Shown piece after piece: positions 1-39,705 of a stretch of DNA of 64,000 nt. A model generated the notes under the pieces. That model ran no database searches. It worked only from the letters and a program-made list of their open reading frames with translations, and was not told the origin of the DNA. A program made the position numbers and the translations under genes. Numbering within the stretch: the stretch's first letter is position 1; every line of letters starts with the position of its first letter. Origin of the DNA: Cristatella mucedo (taxonomy: Eukaryota > Bryozoa > Phylactolaemata > Cristatellidae); contig WPIO01000034.1 of NCBI GenBank assembly GCA_009760855.2, positions 2,636,001 to 2,700,000 of the forward strand, in the 5' to 3' direction.

Positions 1-30
1 TCAACTATTTTTAGCCAGCTGCTTGGTCAG

Positions 31-36
31 TTTATT
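31..36 (-). promoter_or_regulatory. candidate mab-21 polyadenylation signal
   Basis: TTTATT on the plus strand reads AATAAA on the minus strand, 433 bases beyond the mab-21 stop codon. No other coding signal is seen between 37 and 468, which is therefore best read as the mab-21 3' UTR. Confidence 0.5.
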
Positions 37-468
37 TGTGGTTTCGAGGCTTTAGCCCTGATCATGATCTGAAGGACCACATCGGCCGAAATCTGCAGCC
101 AGCGGTAGGTAGAGCTGCACCGGCTGCAGAGCTGCCTGTCCGACGCATTCAGTTTTTCGGCTAGTTGCCGATACTTTTCTATGCATATCGTTCGATCAGC
201 TGTAAGCAGATTATCAGCAGATGGTGAGCACGGGGTAGTTGCATTATTAGCCAGAGCTGTCTCAGAGCCGATCGTCACTGCTTCTGCGCCCTCTCGATCT
301 CGATGGTCGCCGTCGGCAGCTGAGCACCAGCAGTCATCGGCAGCGCCCGCCGCCGGCCGTTTTTCGGGCTGCCCAGCGCAACCCTGCCGATTGCGCATGC
401 CCGGGTCCTCAGCGGCCGGAAGTCGCCGCATGTCGGCAGAAGCGCACCTCGCTTTTGGGTGGCTCGCT

Positions 469-2779
469 CTACAGACTGTCGAGACACCGCGAGTTCGTCA
501 GCAGCTCCCGTAGGATGTGCCACACCGCCTTGGCGGCGGCGTCCATGGCAGCTGCGCTTGCCCCCTTGAACAGGTCGACGGACGAGAGGAAGTAGTGCGG
601 GCACCTGCGGTTCTGCAGGCACGACACTAGCTGCAGCAGGACGGCGTGCGTCCGGTCGCCGAGCAACAGCTCCGACCAGTCGCTGTCGCGAGGGTGCTTC
701 TCGCACTCGTACAGCAGCAGCGCTCGTATGTGGGCGTCTTGCACGACGGCGGACGGCGGCGTTGCCTGTCCCGGCGCGGCGGCGCCTGCAGGGCCGCCGC
801 CGCCGCCCAGGTGCCGCTCGCGCAGACATCGTAGCACGCTGAGCACCTTCCGCCGCCCGTGCCCTCGCAGAAGCCGCTCCTCTGCATCTGAAAGCGACCG
901 AAGCATTAAATTATTAATTATTAATAATTAATAATTAATGCGGCGCATTAAGCGGGCTGCATGCAGCTGGCCTGTAAAATGCGGCCGCCGGGACGCTCGG
1001 CACCTGACCGGATGCTGAGCGGACCCGCTGGTTGCTTCGACAAAGTTTGGCTCCGTGTGAGAGGAGCTGTGCGTTCTTTTCATTAGGAGCCGAGCTTGCC
1101 GCATAGCTGCACGCCCCGCATGGGCGTGGTCAATACGTACCAGTGAAGGACATCACCCACGAGTCTCCTTCAGATGAGTTCTGCTTGTCTTTCATGTAGG
1201 CGCTGTCCTTGGATAGCAGGTGGTAGCCTTCTGCCTTGACCTCGGCTGCCAGCGCAAGGCTCGGCCAGGCTGGCTGCGTTTGGAGCTGAGCTGCCGGCGG
1301 CGGCGGCCAGTGCGCAGATGCGCTCGGCGGCCACAGTGCCGTTCCTGCAGAGTGGTCATTGTACCGCTAGTGCTCATCATCTCACATAGAGTGTGCAGCG
1401 ATCTCATTATATTGCAGCATGTTTTTGGGGTACGGTATCTACTGCCGTGCGCATGATTTTCTTACCTGTACATTTAAATGCTGGTGTGACTTGAACAACG
1501 TATCTGTCTCGGATGCGAAGCTTGACGTCACTCGTATCGGCCACCATGCGCACGCTGTCTCGAAAGTGACATTTATCAAGCGATTGCGCGACGAGCGTTT
1601 GGAAACGCGAGCGTATCTTCCGTGCCGAGAGATAGCCCGACGCAGTGATGAACTCGACCCAGAGCGACATTGAGCGCTTGCGACCGTCGCTCAGGCGCAG
1701 TACCGCGCATCCGGGCACTGAGCCATCGTCAACGAAATTGAAAATGCTCATCTGGTTCAGCTGAAGCAGCACCTCAAATTCCGTGGGCGAGTTGACTATC
1801 AGACCTGGGGCGCGCAACCATTATTGCGAACATGATGGCACGTCGGCTTGTGGTTGGCAAAATCCTGCTGTGCAAGAATGTTTAGGCCGCACTCTAGCCG
1901 TCAGCTGCAGCAGCATCCAGCAGACCGCACAAGGGGTGCCCCTCCAGCCACAGCAGCAGCAGGCAAGGATCGAGAGAGGAGGGGGAGTGAGAGCTCACAA
2001 TTTCTACCAGGCATTTGACATTCAACCATTTGGCATTCCCTTTGGCTTGCTGGTACTGTGGATGCAGCAGCAGCTTACTGCAGTACACCGCAGGCGGGTG
2101 CCGCTCAATGCTCTATGCTGTTGAGTTTCTGCCGGCTCAGAGTACCTTTTTTTAAGTCTTGAGGCTTTTACAAGCAGCTTAAGCAACCCAGGCAGCATGT
2201 TTATTTTCTTCTCTGCCCGTCTGTGCATGCTATACGACGCGGTTTACACCACGGGCTGCGCAGAGCTGCTGCCGCCACTGCTTGATGATGCAATGCGGCC
2301 GCTTCGTCCGTCGCAGTCATGCCAAGCAGTGCGACAGAGAGCGGCAGCTCGGCCGCTGGAGCTGGCGCGCGCCGCTGAGCCGCTGCTGCTCTGGGGGGGG
2401 GACCTGCACCACCGACCGCAGTGGTGTAGCGGCGGCCGGCAGCAACCTGCAGCGTGTGGTCGCACGTACTGGTCACTTTAGCTGGACTCGCGCCACCTGG
2501 GGCGCGAGTCCAGGGGGGGGAGGGGGGAGAGCGCATGCTGGTCCCCCTTCCCCCGCCAGTGCCAGCCGGCTGAGAGGGCTTACCTTCGTATCGGCCTCCT
2601 TCGACCTCTCGCAGCGAGCTGACGAAACGTGGCTCGTGAGTCTCTACTTCCTTGAGCACGCTCTGCACGATCGCGACGACCTCGCGCACGGCCGCCGCCA
2701 GGGCTGCTCGGCGTGCTGCCACCTTCTCGCTGCAGAACTTGTTGATCTGGTACAGCTGCTTTGTCTGCAGCGCCAGCAT
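469..2779 (-). CDS. mab21: mab-21 family protein, complete, 4 exons
   Basis: Coding exons (minus) are 2779-2584, 1804-1466, 1344-1141 and 887-469, giving 385 aa; vertebrate MAB21L1/L2 have about 359. Each junction is GT-AG and all phases agree. Exon 1 holds the N-terminal helix (MLALQTKQLYQINKF, then EPRFVSSL). Exon 2 holds the nucleotidyltransferase-fold core, with SPTEFEV carrying the E-x-E pair, then FNFVDDGSVPGC, FITASGYLSARKIRSRFQ and VTPAFKCTG. Exon 3 gives SAHWP, VKAEG and GDSWVMSF. Exon 4 gives DAEERLLRG, YECEKHPRDSDW, RRCPHYFL and a C-terminus ending LTNSRCLDSL. The start ATG is chosen by alignment with the conserved family N-terminus; the frame is open further upstream but that part is low complexity. 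Mab-21 proteins are cGAS-fold developmental regulators (eye, sensory and axial patterning) with no established catalysis. The gene lies antisense in the intron preceding the first visible neurobeachin exon. Confidence 0.95.
888..1140 (-). other. mab-21 intron 3
   Basis: Donor GTACGT at 1140-1135 and acceptor TTTCAG ending at 888. It contains an AT-only palindromic patch (about 904-939, TTATTAATTATTAATAATTA type). Phase 1 on both sides joins ...SFT to DAEERLL. Confidence 0.85.
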
Positions 2780-4300
2780 GCCTCGCGTGCCCTCGACCAG
2801 GCTGCCGGCACGCCAGCAGCAGGCCGCCGCCGCTCCTCCTGGGCAGCCGCCGCCTCGCGAGCGGCCTGCTGCTCCTCCTCCGCCTCTGACCCGCGAGACT
2901 TGTGGGCCTCGGCTGGGAGCAATGGCTGAAATGCTGGGCCTCGCTGTACCTGCGGCGTCTGCTGGCTGCGTGTCGCCTCGGGCGGCCAGCGCTTCCACCA
3001 CCGCCTCCTCCTCGTAGAAATTGCCTCGCGTCTCACCCAGGACTGCACCTGCTCTGCCGCTCCTGCCGGTCACGGACGCACTGCTGCTCCCGCCACCGCC
3101 TCCGTTTGGCCAATGCAGAGTGGCCACTCGCTGGAAGGAACCGTGTTGTCGGCCGCCAGTGCTCGCGTGCCGTCCGCCACCTGCAGGCATCGGCCGCTGA
3201 CGGCGGCAGCGTCGTCGTCAGTCGCTGTCGCAGTGATCGCCCAAGCGCCACCTCGGCTTGCGGCTACGATGCTGGGCGTCACGCTGCCCAGGAAGTGACG
3301 CTGGGCGCTTTGCTGCTCGTCGTCGTCGTCGCCCTCGTGGCTGCTGCTGCTGGCACTCGCCTTTCGCTCGCCATCAGCCCAGCGGCGGCGTCTGCATCGT
3401 GGCCGCAGCCGCGTGTCAGAGGAGGCCGGAGGCTACCGAGTCTCTCTCTCTCTAAGAGCTTCGGCCCAGGTCTGCGCTCGTGCCAAGTGCGCGGAGGGCC
3501 TCCTGCAGCTCACCGCCGGTCGCCGCTGCTCGACGCAGTGCGCTCGGCGAGCAGACACGACACGTCGGCAGCACGGCAACGTCCCGATGCAGTTGCTGCT
3601 GGGAGGCGTGGCCCCGGCACTTCGGCAATCACTCCAAGCCGTTTGAAGCTCACGCGTGGGGCATAGGCAATTTGACGCAACAGTTCGGCTGGCTCCTCCT
3701 CTTCGTGCGCCGCTGCTGCTGCCGTACCTGGAGCGCCGTGCGTAGGAGAGTCTTGCGGAGAGTCCGACCGACTGACTGGTCGGTCCAATGTGCCGCCGGT
3801 GCCGCAGCCTCTCGTTCGTGTCAACTCGACGTGCTTCCGGCCTTGCTCTGGGCATGCGGCATCGGCTCCAGTCTGACTGGAGTCGGCTCTGATGGCGGCA
3901 GGCGCCCCGCGGTCGGATTGTGCCCGGCCGTGCCCTGCCGTTTGACGTGCCCCTCCGTCTAGCCGGTGCCTAATTGATCCGCTCGTGCTCCTGCCACTGC
4001 TCGGGCACCGCGTGCGCGCAGGCAGGCTGGCTGGCGTCGTGGGGACAGCGGTCCCTGCAGACTCGCTGTCGGCCCGTCCACCGACTTGTCTAGCCACCCA
4101 TCTGCATGGCTGCCCAGACCATCGGCCCCTCCTCCTCCTCCTCCTCCAGGGACTGCTGGGCGCCTGACCAACGGTCGGTGCCTTCTCACTGGCCGGCCTG
4201 TCTGCCGGCCGGCCAATGACAAGTTCAATGATGTAATCAGAAGCTCTTGGCCGAACTGGGATTGGTCGAGTCAGTGTTCCAAATAGCTCCAGGCATTGGT
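2780..4300 (-). other. GC-rich region upstream of mab-21
   Basis: A GC-rich, CpG-containing stretch directly 5' of the mab-21 start on its strand. Long overlapping ORFs exist on both strands (for example 3190-2201 minus and 2902-3666 plus), but they are Ala/Arg/Gly/Ser-rich and show no family signature. The likely content is 5' UTR and promoter of mab-21. No TATA box or defined start site could be assigned. Confidence 0.45.
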
Positions 4301-5021
4301 TGCTACATCTTGGGTACAGTCAATTTGCTGATCCAGCCGCGTGACATTCTCATTAGCTCATCTTATTAGTTAAATTAGGTCTGTGCAGAGAAATGCTGTG
4401 GCTGGCCACCAGAGTTGGCTAGAAAGCAGGGGGGAGGGAGATGACTCCGTCTGCTGCAGTCCAGACACCACCGTGGGGTGCACACGAGAGCTCTTTCTCA
4501 GAGAGAGCCTCTCGGAACCCTGGCGCTCAGGCCTGACAGACAGTCGAAGTCCTGCTACAGCATAGTCTGGGCAAAGACAGCGATTAAATGTGCCCCTAAT
4601 TGTGGAGGAGGTCACTCCAATCTGTCTCATTACTGCCTAATCTATTGAATTACCACTGTGTAATCACTGCCGACTATTCCTTCAGGTGAGAGCTCCAGCC
4701 GCCGTCGATTGAACTTTTTGCCGAACTCGCCCTGGCAGTGCCTGAAACTGCCCGAAACTGGCGTTCGTGCGGAGTTTAAACTCGTTAACCCCCCCCCCAT
4801 TGCAGGGTGCGCAGCGGCTAGCCGGCAGCAAAGGCTGCTCAGCAGACTGTGTAGCCACTGGCTAAAGTAGAGCGAGAGCGCTTAGTCGGCCAATATTGAA
4901 TGGCCGGAGATGCTATGCCACAATCGAATGAAACATGTAGTTTCCTTCGGTGCCCCCCCCCTCAACTCCCATCTCCCTCAGCTTCACGCTCAGGCCACGT
5001 GACTAGTCTGAAGTGCCGAGT
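4301..5021. other. intron sequence, nothing recognised
   Basis: No exon, transposon or RNA gene is seen. It lies between the mab-21 upstream region and the CTG tract, inside the presumed neurobeachin intron. Confidence 0.5.
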
Positions 5022-5022
5022 C

Positions 5023-5201
<179 letters not shown>

Positions 5202-5956
5202 GACTGTGAGGCTCCCTCACGGGGTTGGTGGCATCCCATCCTGTCTTGCCCTGCCGATTGACCCGACAATGGGGTCAGCTTTGGGAGGCTGTTGCTTATC
5301 TGCTTAATGTCACCCGATTTACCTCAAAGCTTTTGAAGCAACTGCCAATGACGACCAGTGCTTGCTTCCGGTACTACATCCACCGAAAGCAGAAGCACTA
5401 GGCACATCTCCCCACTCACTCACTGCCATGTATCTGCTGCCAAACCATATTGGGCCATTTTGTTTACTGGCACTGTCAGTACATGTCCATGCAGAGGCAG
5501 CCCTTGGCTGTAATGCAATACTGGAGACTGAAAATCCCTTTAATGCAGGACGGCCCTAAACCAGAGCCTTGTTTGTCTGGGTTACCCAGTGCTTTCAGCG
5601 GCCGGCGGTCATATCTATCAAGCGACAGCACAGCCAGGCAGCTGCTGCTGGCTGCGGCCGTGCACCGACTATGGGGAGGCTACTCCACGGCCGAGCGAGC
5701 ATAGCACTCCCGAGGGTGTCCACTGCAGTGTCTCCAGTGCGTGGCTGCAGCACGTTAAGCCTACCTACCGCGAGATTGTAGAGTGGGCTCACACTATGTG
5801 CTGGTCTCGAAGTTGGGCTCGAATACACATGAAGCAGCAGCAACTTTACCATGTGTCTTTGGCTCTAGCGAGGCGTGTGATTCGGAGCTCGTGTTTCAGT
5901 GCTCGTGATGGTGGCAACTGCACTGCAATGCCGGCTGCAGTGAAGCAGCTCTCCTA

Positions 5957-5958
<2 letters not shown>

Positions 5959-6046
<88 letters not shown>

Positions 6047-6112
6047 CATCTCTCTCTCTCTCCATCCATCTCTCTCTCTCTCCATCCATCCATCTCTCTA
6101 TATATCTATCTA
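5959..6112. repeat. (CT)n tract with CCAT and TATC interruptions
   Basis: Pure CT dinucleotides to about 6042, then alternating CCATCCAT and CT blocks, then TATCTATC. It ends 19 bases before the 3' splice site of the neurobeachin exon at 6132, so it also serves as an extended polypyrimidine tract on the sense strand. Confidence 0.95.
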
Positions 6113-6131
6113 TCCGTGTTCCCTTCTGCAG

Positions 6132-32593
<26,462 letters not shown>

Positions 32594-33090
32594 CAGCAAC
32601 AGCCGCCGCTGCTTGGGGCCATGCAAGCAGTAACGAGGCTCTGCACGCGAGGCTGTCGGTAGCCGCAGTTGTTCGCAGTCGATCGAAGCCACTTAGCAAG
32701 CAGCCGACGACTCGCGGCCGACGCACGAAGCTGAGGAGGCGGAGGCTGTCACGTGCAGCCGACTCGGCACCGCAGCCATGCAGTCACGTGCGCAGCCTTG
32801 CACTTGCTCGTAGAGCAGAGTAATCTAATTAGCCTCAATTGGGCAACTTATTCATTAGGGTTTTTGGTTTGGCTTCGGATGTCGATCTCGCCGAGGGGTA
32901 CGTGTTACGCTTTCTCACTTTGCTTAGCGGCCGAGCTACTTCTGCTAGGCGACGGCGACCGGGCCATGGTGCAGCCAAGGTGATGGTCCATGCAAGCAAT
33001 GCTTGCGCTATGCGCTGCAGAGCTCAGCCGCATCGCCTGCTTGCACTGCATACTACTCTCAAAACTTATTTTGCTTTTTCATTGTATCTG

Positions 33091-33096
33091 AATAAA
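33091..33096 (+). promoter_or_regulatory. candidate neurobeachin polyadenylation signal
   Basis: AATAAA about 500 bases after the stop codon at 32591-32593; a second AATAAA lies about 115 bases further downstream. The interval 32594-33090 would be 3' UTR; its ORFs show no family match. Confidence 0.45.
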
Positions 33097-36036
33097 TCAG
33101 ACTAATTCAAGCCACCCAACCACCCTCCATCCTTGAACCTTCCGCAAGTGTAAAAATTTGCTTCGATTCAGTTATGTGCTTGCTTGCGCACTTGTCCTGG
33201 AAAAAAATAAATTCTGGTTCCGCTTTCTTGCACAGCTTTATTACTCTCTGTCGCGTCAGCCACCTGTGTTGTGGTGCATTGGCAAGTGGAGGTACCAGTT
33301 CATCTAAGCCGTCTGACTTGGCTGACTTTCGTTAGGCAAACATTGGAGAACGTGTCTCACGTAAGATCGTTTCGTCATCTGACCAATATGTATGAAATAC
33401 AGTCTGTGTATGCAATCTGGATGCCTTAGCACCATCTTCTCAGCTGCTGCTTGTGGATAATGCAAAGACTTAGCTATTACTCTCTGTGTATCCTGCAACA
33501 AAAACTCAAAGGCTTTATTTCAATCTTATGCCTGAAAATCGAGACGTCATTGTGAGAATTGTGCAAACATTTAAACAGCTATAAACATTTAAAAAAGCAA
33601 GCGTTATGGCTTTATCTACTTGCATGTACGTGTGCAGATGAGTGCATGCATGGGGAAAGGTCAGAGTAATGTTTAAGCGAGAATGCATCGGTGCGCTCTG
33701 CTACACCGACGAAAGCTGGGTAAAAGGGGCGTGACTTGCTACTGAAAGCGTCTGCTCGAGGGAGTCTGCTTGGCAGCTCCCTGCTGCTGCTGAGGGAGCT
33801 GCTGCTGCTTCTGCTTCCGAATCTTGTGCCGTGGCGCCGCGAACGGCTCACTGAACTGATTGCAAGGGAGCACGGAAATGGCTAAACTAACCTTCGGGGG
33901 GTTTCATGTAGAGGCGAAGCCTGGGCATTTTTCAAGTGGGACCAACTCAACCTAGGCACCGTGATTTGAAAATGACATCACCTAGGTAGGTTTCGCATGC
34001 ATGCACTTTAAGACGTACGATCAGAACCCCGCGATACTTAACTCTAAACACCCTAGTTTAAACAGTCTAGTGAACTTAAGGTCTAGTAGATCAAAATGAT
34101 AATGATTAAATTATTAACAATACGGGATGATTAAAAGTATTAATGATTGAAAATACAGAAACGTATTATTATGAAACGAACGCTCAATTGCTGTGAGCGT
34201 TGCTGCAAGAATTGGAACTTTGCCAAGCGGAGACAAATAAGGTCTTTAGTTGCGTCCAGCAGCTTTTCCCCAGAAGGGGTAACATGCACACGACATCGCG
34301 TGTAGACTACTTTTCTTCTCTCCGGAAGAGGGAGCATCTTGTAGCATGCATCCGCTATGGCTAGTTACTTGTAGGTGCACGGGTAGTAGCAGGAACACGG
34401 TAGGGACGACCAGTGCACATACATTAGCATATCAAGTCCGTATCCAAGATACAGACAAGTCAAATTAACACCAGCGGGCATTCAACATTACAGGCATTCA
34501 ACAGCAGCCGCGGCGTACGCGAATGGCTGCATGGACCAGAGTTCACATCAGCTCCAATCAGCCAATGCCCAGAGTCGCGAATCCTGACTCTCACGCTTAA
34601 CTCAGGTCACCCGGCCTTTCATGCGGCCTCGGCAATAAGCTATCGTATAATCGCATAATCGGGAATACTATTTAACCACCATTATTCAGCTGGTTTAGCT
34701 GGCGCCGTCGCCACGAAGAGTTCACAGAAAAAATAACTTAAGCCTTATACACAAGCATGTCGTTCGTTTTTGCACTTAGATACTACGATGTGCATAGTTT
34801 TATATAGCTCACAACCACTCAAATGAACGATGGACACAAATGAAAAATAAACAGAGCAAAGACGGTCGGTCTGCAGCTTCATTTTAAATGTCATCAAGTC
34901 ATGAGATGTCAGCTGTTGAGTTGCCGAGGCAGAATTACGCCAGATTCTCTTTATAAGCACACAGCACACGTGCTAAGCACACATGCTTCAGAAGCACTAC
35001 AAAGTTTTTTGTTCACTTGCGAGTTTTTCTACAACTTAAAATCACCACTCTCTGCCACTGCTCTCTGGGTATAAGCAGGAGCTCTCGTTCCCAATCATCC
35101 AACATAGCACGTGACAATGTATTTACGACACAGCGGGCAATGTCTTGAATACGTTGCAAAAACCTCTTATGCCAAACCAACCTTTCATTGGCTGTGCATT
35201 GTTTCGTTCATGTCAGACCCCTCTCGTTTAAGGAATGCACCAAGTAGCGGCATGCAAAGACATTGGCAAGCGACCTGGCTGAAAGGAAAACCTGTGGGGT
35301 GAGGTCAGGGTTAGCCGTTCATATGTATCGCTACATTGCGATAAAACTCCAAATTGTCGCTGGAACTTCAATATCAAGAAATTTCATCATCGGAGCTCTT
35401 TGACTTTGACATCTGAGACTGAGTTTCGAAAAACCACCGCACGAGACTTGCAAGGGCAAAGTAAAATACTTCTACATTCCTTTCAGCTGAAGATCCGGGA
35501 AACTTTTAATTGCTGATCAAATAAATCTTAATGCACCCGGTAAAAATGGGAAAACTGAGGAAACTACTACGAATTGCCGAGAATTGCTCAAAGCATTTCT
35601 CCCAGATTTCGCTCCCGATTCGCTGAAAAAGCACATTTTAAAAAGTGCGCATTAGCTAGGAAATCTTTTTATTTGTATGAGACCTATGAAAAAGCACATT
35701 GAACAAGGCTGTTTGTGTTCATCGTGCATTATTCAAATGAAACGACACGGCCGGATGCTGGTGCGATGGGCTGGGACGGCGATGCAATTTACAAACAAAG
35801 TCAAGAGCTTCGGCGGCTCCCTCCTCTGCCTGCTCTCCTCCTCTGCCTGCTTAGCCCCTCCCCCCGTCGTGCGTGGAAATCCCTCGCGTAACCCTTGCAC
35901 ACATTCGAGCAGGCCGCTTTGTTTTCCTCTAATTTTCCTATGCCAGATACACGGGCGGGAGGGACACCTTTATTTCAAAAGAGCGTGCTAACCGACACAT
36001 GCGGCCAGCATATTTTTCCGTGCCAGCATTTTCCCG

Positions 36037-36039
<3 letters not shown>

Positions 36040-36081
<42 letters not shown>
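36040..36081. repeat. (CT)n microsatellite
   Basis: About 42 bp of CT followed by CGCGCGCGCGCGAGCGAGCG. Confidence 0.95.
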
Positions 36082-36094
<13 letters not shown>

Positions 36095-38850
36095 AGCGAG
36101 CGCCATTTGCTAGGAGCGAAATGCAGAGCGATGAAAGCCGGACGATGGGCGACGACGAAAGGACTCATGGCCGCCGCCGCTCCTCCGCGAGAAATACTCG
36201 CCAGGTGGCTCGTTCCATGGAACGATGTGTGGCAATCCTTTGTACCACTGAAACGCGGACAGACACCTACGCGCCCGTGCAATATAAGGGGGAGGGGAGG
36301 CGAACTCTGCAGATTTGAAACGGTCGTAGATCTCGGGCGATCAAATTGATCACTAGGCTAAGTCAATGCCAAGACCTTACAAGAAAATATTTTTTTTACT
36401 TTTAACAACACAACAGCAGCTGCAAGGCAGCAAAGACTTTCACAAAACACCCAATGCAACGTGTGAGCATTGGACATTTGCCAAGTGATCAGAACCTGGC
36501 GCCATTGCTGCACGGTCGAGGGTATTTTCCTGTGGCACATTATATTGCAGTTTGCATCAAACGTGTCGCATCACGTCAGTAGAGTGAAGAACGAATACAA
36601 GAACACGCTCACGCACGCCTAGCAACCTCGAGGCCGGCTGCGTGCTGCGGTATTAGCAGTCGGTGCCCAAGTAGTTCACCGACGCCCGGTCATGGCTCAT
36701 CTTTATACTGCTCCGTGACACTGTAAAAACACATAGTGAAACCTTCAAAATCAAGCAGCTACAATAAGGATCTAGATCGAAATAGCAGACACGAAAGTTA
36801 GCTCACGCCAGGCTCAAATGGGGTGGCCTTGAGCATTGCCATGTTCCACGGACGTACACACGGAGGAGCAGCTGCATGTCGGCAACTGAGCAGCAATCGA
36901 GGTTTCGCTGCCGCTTAACAGCTGCTCTATACATAAGTGGCACAGTCAGTGTAAGCAATGGCGACGCCTAATAGACACGTCCAAGCAGCCAGGTCAAAGA
37001 AACATGCTCAGGCAGTCAGATCAAATAAAATACATGAACCCACAATCGGACTAATAGACATCATCAAGTAACCAGATCACTCCTTAGCTGTGTCAGTAGG
37101 TTTCTCATACTACCGCTGTTAAGCAAATTGTGACAATTGTGCGTAAGATTTGTGAGACAATTTGTGAGTAAGATTTCATCTAAATAAATACATAAAGAAA
37201 AAGATCCCAATGCTTGAAACTATACAAGAAAAATTGCTGAGCTTAGGTATACTACATCATGGCCATCGATTACAAATAATATTTTGTGAGTTCATCTAGC
37301 AGAACTAGAGAACAGAGTCAGCTATTAGAGAAAGGCTTGATACGGATATTCCATGCGTCTCCTTTGCTGAAAGAGCTTGGATGGCTGCTTGGATAGCTAC
37401 TTGGATGGCAATGGAGACAGAGTAAAGTAATTATGCTGACCCACAAATCCTGCCATGACTTAGCTCCTCCATACCTAGGCTGAACAACACGCATACTTGC
37501 AGCCACTCTTATAAACTCCAGAATTGTTTCTCCTGCTTTAGACCTGAATCCATGTTAAGCTCTTCTTTGAAACTGATCGAAGTTCCCTCGAGGTTCGTCC
37601 AGTTTCTGCAAATGCTCTCAGCAAAGCTAGCACCCCACGACCCACAATCGCGGTAGTTTCCAGAAGCAAAGGATGCACTACCGGAGGTCACCGTGTCAGC
37701 ACAAGGTCACAGCATCAGCTTGACAGCAGGACTGCCAAGTCAAGGACATCTTGTAGCAGATCAGCATAGAGGAGTAAGCACTAAGCTGCAAGCTTCAGTC
37801 GTCCAACTGGTATTAGCCGCTTGAGTTCCATCAACGTTCAGTCCTCCGAATTCAGCCACACCTCTCCTCATCTGCTTCCTCTGTTGCTTCTTTTGCAATA
37901 ATTAACGGCTGTTAAGGTCGGACTAATAAAGTCCCAAGGCTTGCTTACTTTTAAGCTAAGTGTTTTGGGTGAACTGCAGATTAACACATTATTCCTACTG
38001 GCTTGTGAATTTCACAGATAGTGATGCATACTGCAAGCACACAGGTAAAACCACAAGCGAATCTTACAAGCCACATGCACACACGCATGCCTGCAACCCT
38101 ATGAGATTATCGTCAGCATCCCCGACGGCTACGGCTGACACAATTGCTGTTCAAAAGACATGCAGAACTGAACCGTCTGATCCCTACCATTCAAGCCGGA
38201 AATGCAGACTAGCCAGTATTCGTCTGGACAGCAGTCGACATGTCTCCTTCCAGCTTCATTTACACACACATACGCAAGCAAGCAAGCACACACGCACGTC
38301 CCCATTGGCGAGCTTAAAAACACAATGCTATTTTGGTTTACCTCTCCGAAGGAATATATCTTACGGTGATCTGAGCTAAGCCTATCCCGTGAGGGGGGCG
38401 CGCTCTCAAGCCGGTCCATAGCCAAGAATGTTTTTGGGGGATGAAATAAACTGCAACGTCGAGTGGTTGTGATCGGAGATTTCCAGAAATATGACGTCAA
38501 ACTGCCTCTTTTCCACTGCCAAGTGGCATAGCACGACGACAGTAGAAAAGGAGCCAATTTAATTGCAACCACTTAGTGGTTGGATGCCGAAGGTTTAATA
38601 GATGCAATTTCCTACTTTAATTTGCTGTGCCAAGCACGTACTTTCTGTTTGAGATTTTTCAGGTTGGCTGTCGTGGCCTTAACACGCCTACAGAGATTTA
38701 CAGTTCGGCTTATACTAAATGTCGGGTTGGACGGCTCGTGCCACGCCCCCTGTTTGATGTGGCACGGGGGGGGGGGGGCACAGGGGTTGCACAGACTGTG
38801 TGGCCGATTTACGGGGGGGGGTAGGGAGGAGTGGCAGGAAGGAAGGAAGG

Positions 38851-38853
<3 letters not shown>

Positions 38854-38902
<49 letters not shown>
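38854..38902. repeat. (GA)n microsatellite
   Basis: About 49 bp of GA preceded by GGAA repeats and two G-runs of 9-12 bases. Confidence 0.95.
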
Positions 38903-38905
<3 letters not shown>

Positions 38906-39705
38906 GAGGAGGCACGGGACGTCAGCCTGTAAACGTCGCCGTAATGGGCTTTGCAAGAGTTTCGTTCCACCAAAATACACGAGACATTTGTAGTCACTAC
39001 ACTCAACGTTTTAATTCTAATTATTATTAATCACCAGCAGTTTCTACAGTATGCCCAACATACCTGCATTAAAGCTATCGTCATCAGTAGGAATCGGCGC
39101 GGCTGTGAAAAATGCACCGGACCTTTGGCAGCAGTGTGCAATGTCAAGCCTGAACCTGAACTGCATACGCATCCATGGGTCCCATATGCTTATATCAGGT
39201 TATCAGGTTACCAGTACTTTGGCAGCCGGTGGACTTCAGAGAGGCTTTGGTCCTCACTTGAGAGAGCCGCTTGAAATTGAAGTTGCTAGCCTGGGCACAC
39301 CTCCCAGAACGACGTCTCCATACCTGACCTTCGCCCATCGAAGTGTCTCGGTGGCGCGGAAGCCGAGTCTGCTCATGATGCACTCCTGCTTGGTCATACG
39401 GTACTAGTGTCTGCCTGTCTGTCTGTCTGTCTGCCTGCCTGCCTTGGCCTAGACTCATATGAGGAGGTTCCGTCTGACAATCTCCACGTTGCCACTGCTG
39501 GCGATGCACATCGCAAGAGAATATGGACCGCGAATGTCTGGACTCGCGGCAGTCTGCGCATGATTTCTCAGGCAGGCAGCGCTTTAGGCGAGCGGCGCCT
39601 CGCCGAGCAGAAAGTCAAGCGCTTGCCTAGGAGCGCTGACCACACCCCTCTGCCGAAGCTCTTGACCGTGACCTTGACCCGTGATCGCCGGCGCTCCTCA
39701 CAAAC

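Larger units (their letters stand above)
33097..39705. other. intergenic, no gene recognised
   Basis: AT-rich from about 34.0 to 37.9 kb with only short ORFs. A (CT)n tract at 36040-36081 runs into a (GC)n/GCGA patch, and a (GA)n tract lies at 38854-38902. ORFs at 35999-36349 and 38580-38993 depend on these tracts and are not supported. The part at about 39.0-39.7 kb is probably 3' flank or 3' UTR of the cyclin I-like gene. Confidence 0.6.

Noticed and set aside
2201-3190. 329-aa minus-strand ORF covering mab-21 exon 1
   Set aside because: Only the part from the Met at 2779 to 2584 matches Mab-21; the rest is Ala/Gly/Arg-rich 5' and intron sequence in an open GC-rich frame.
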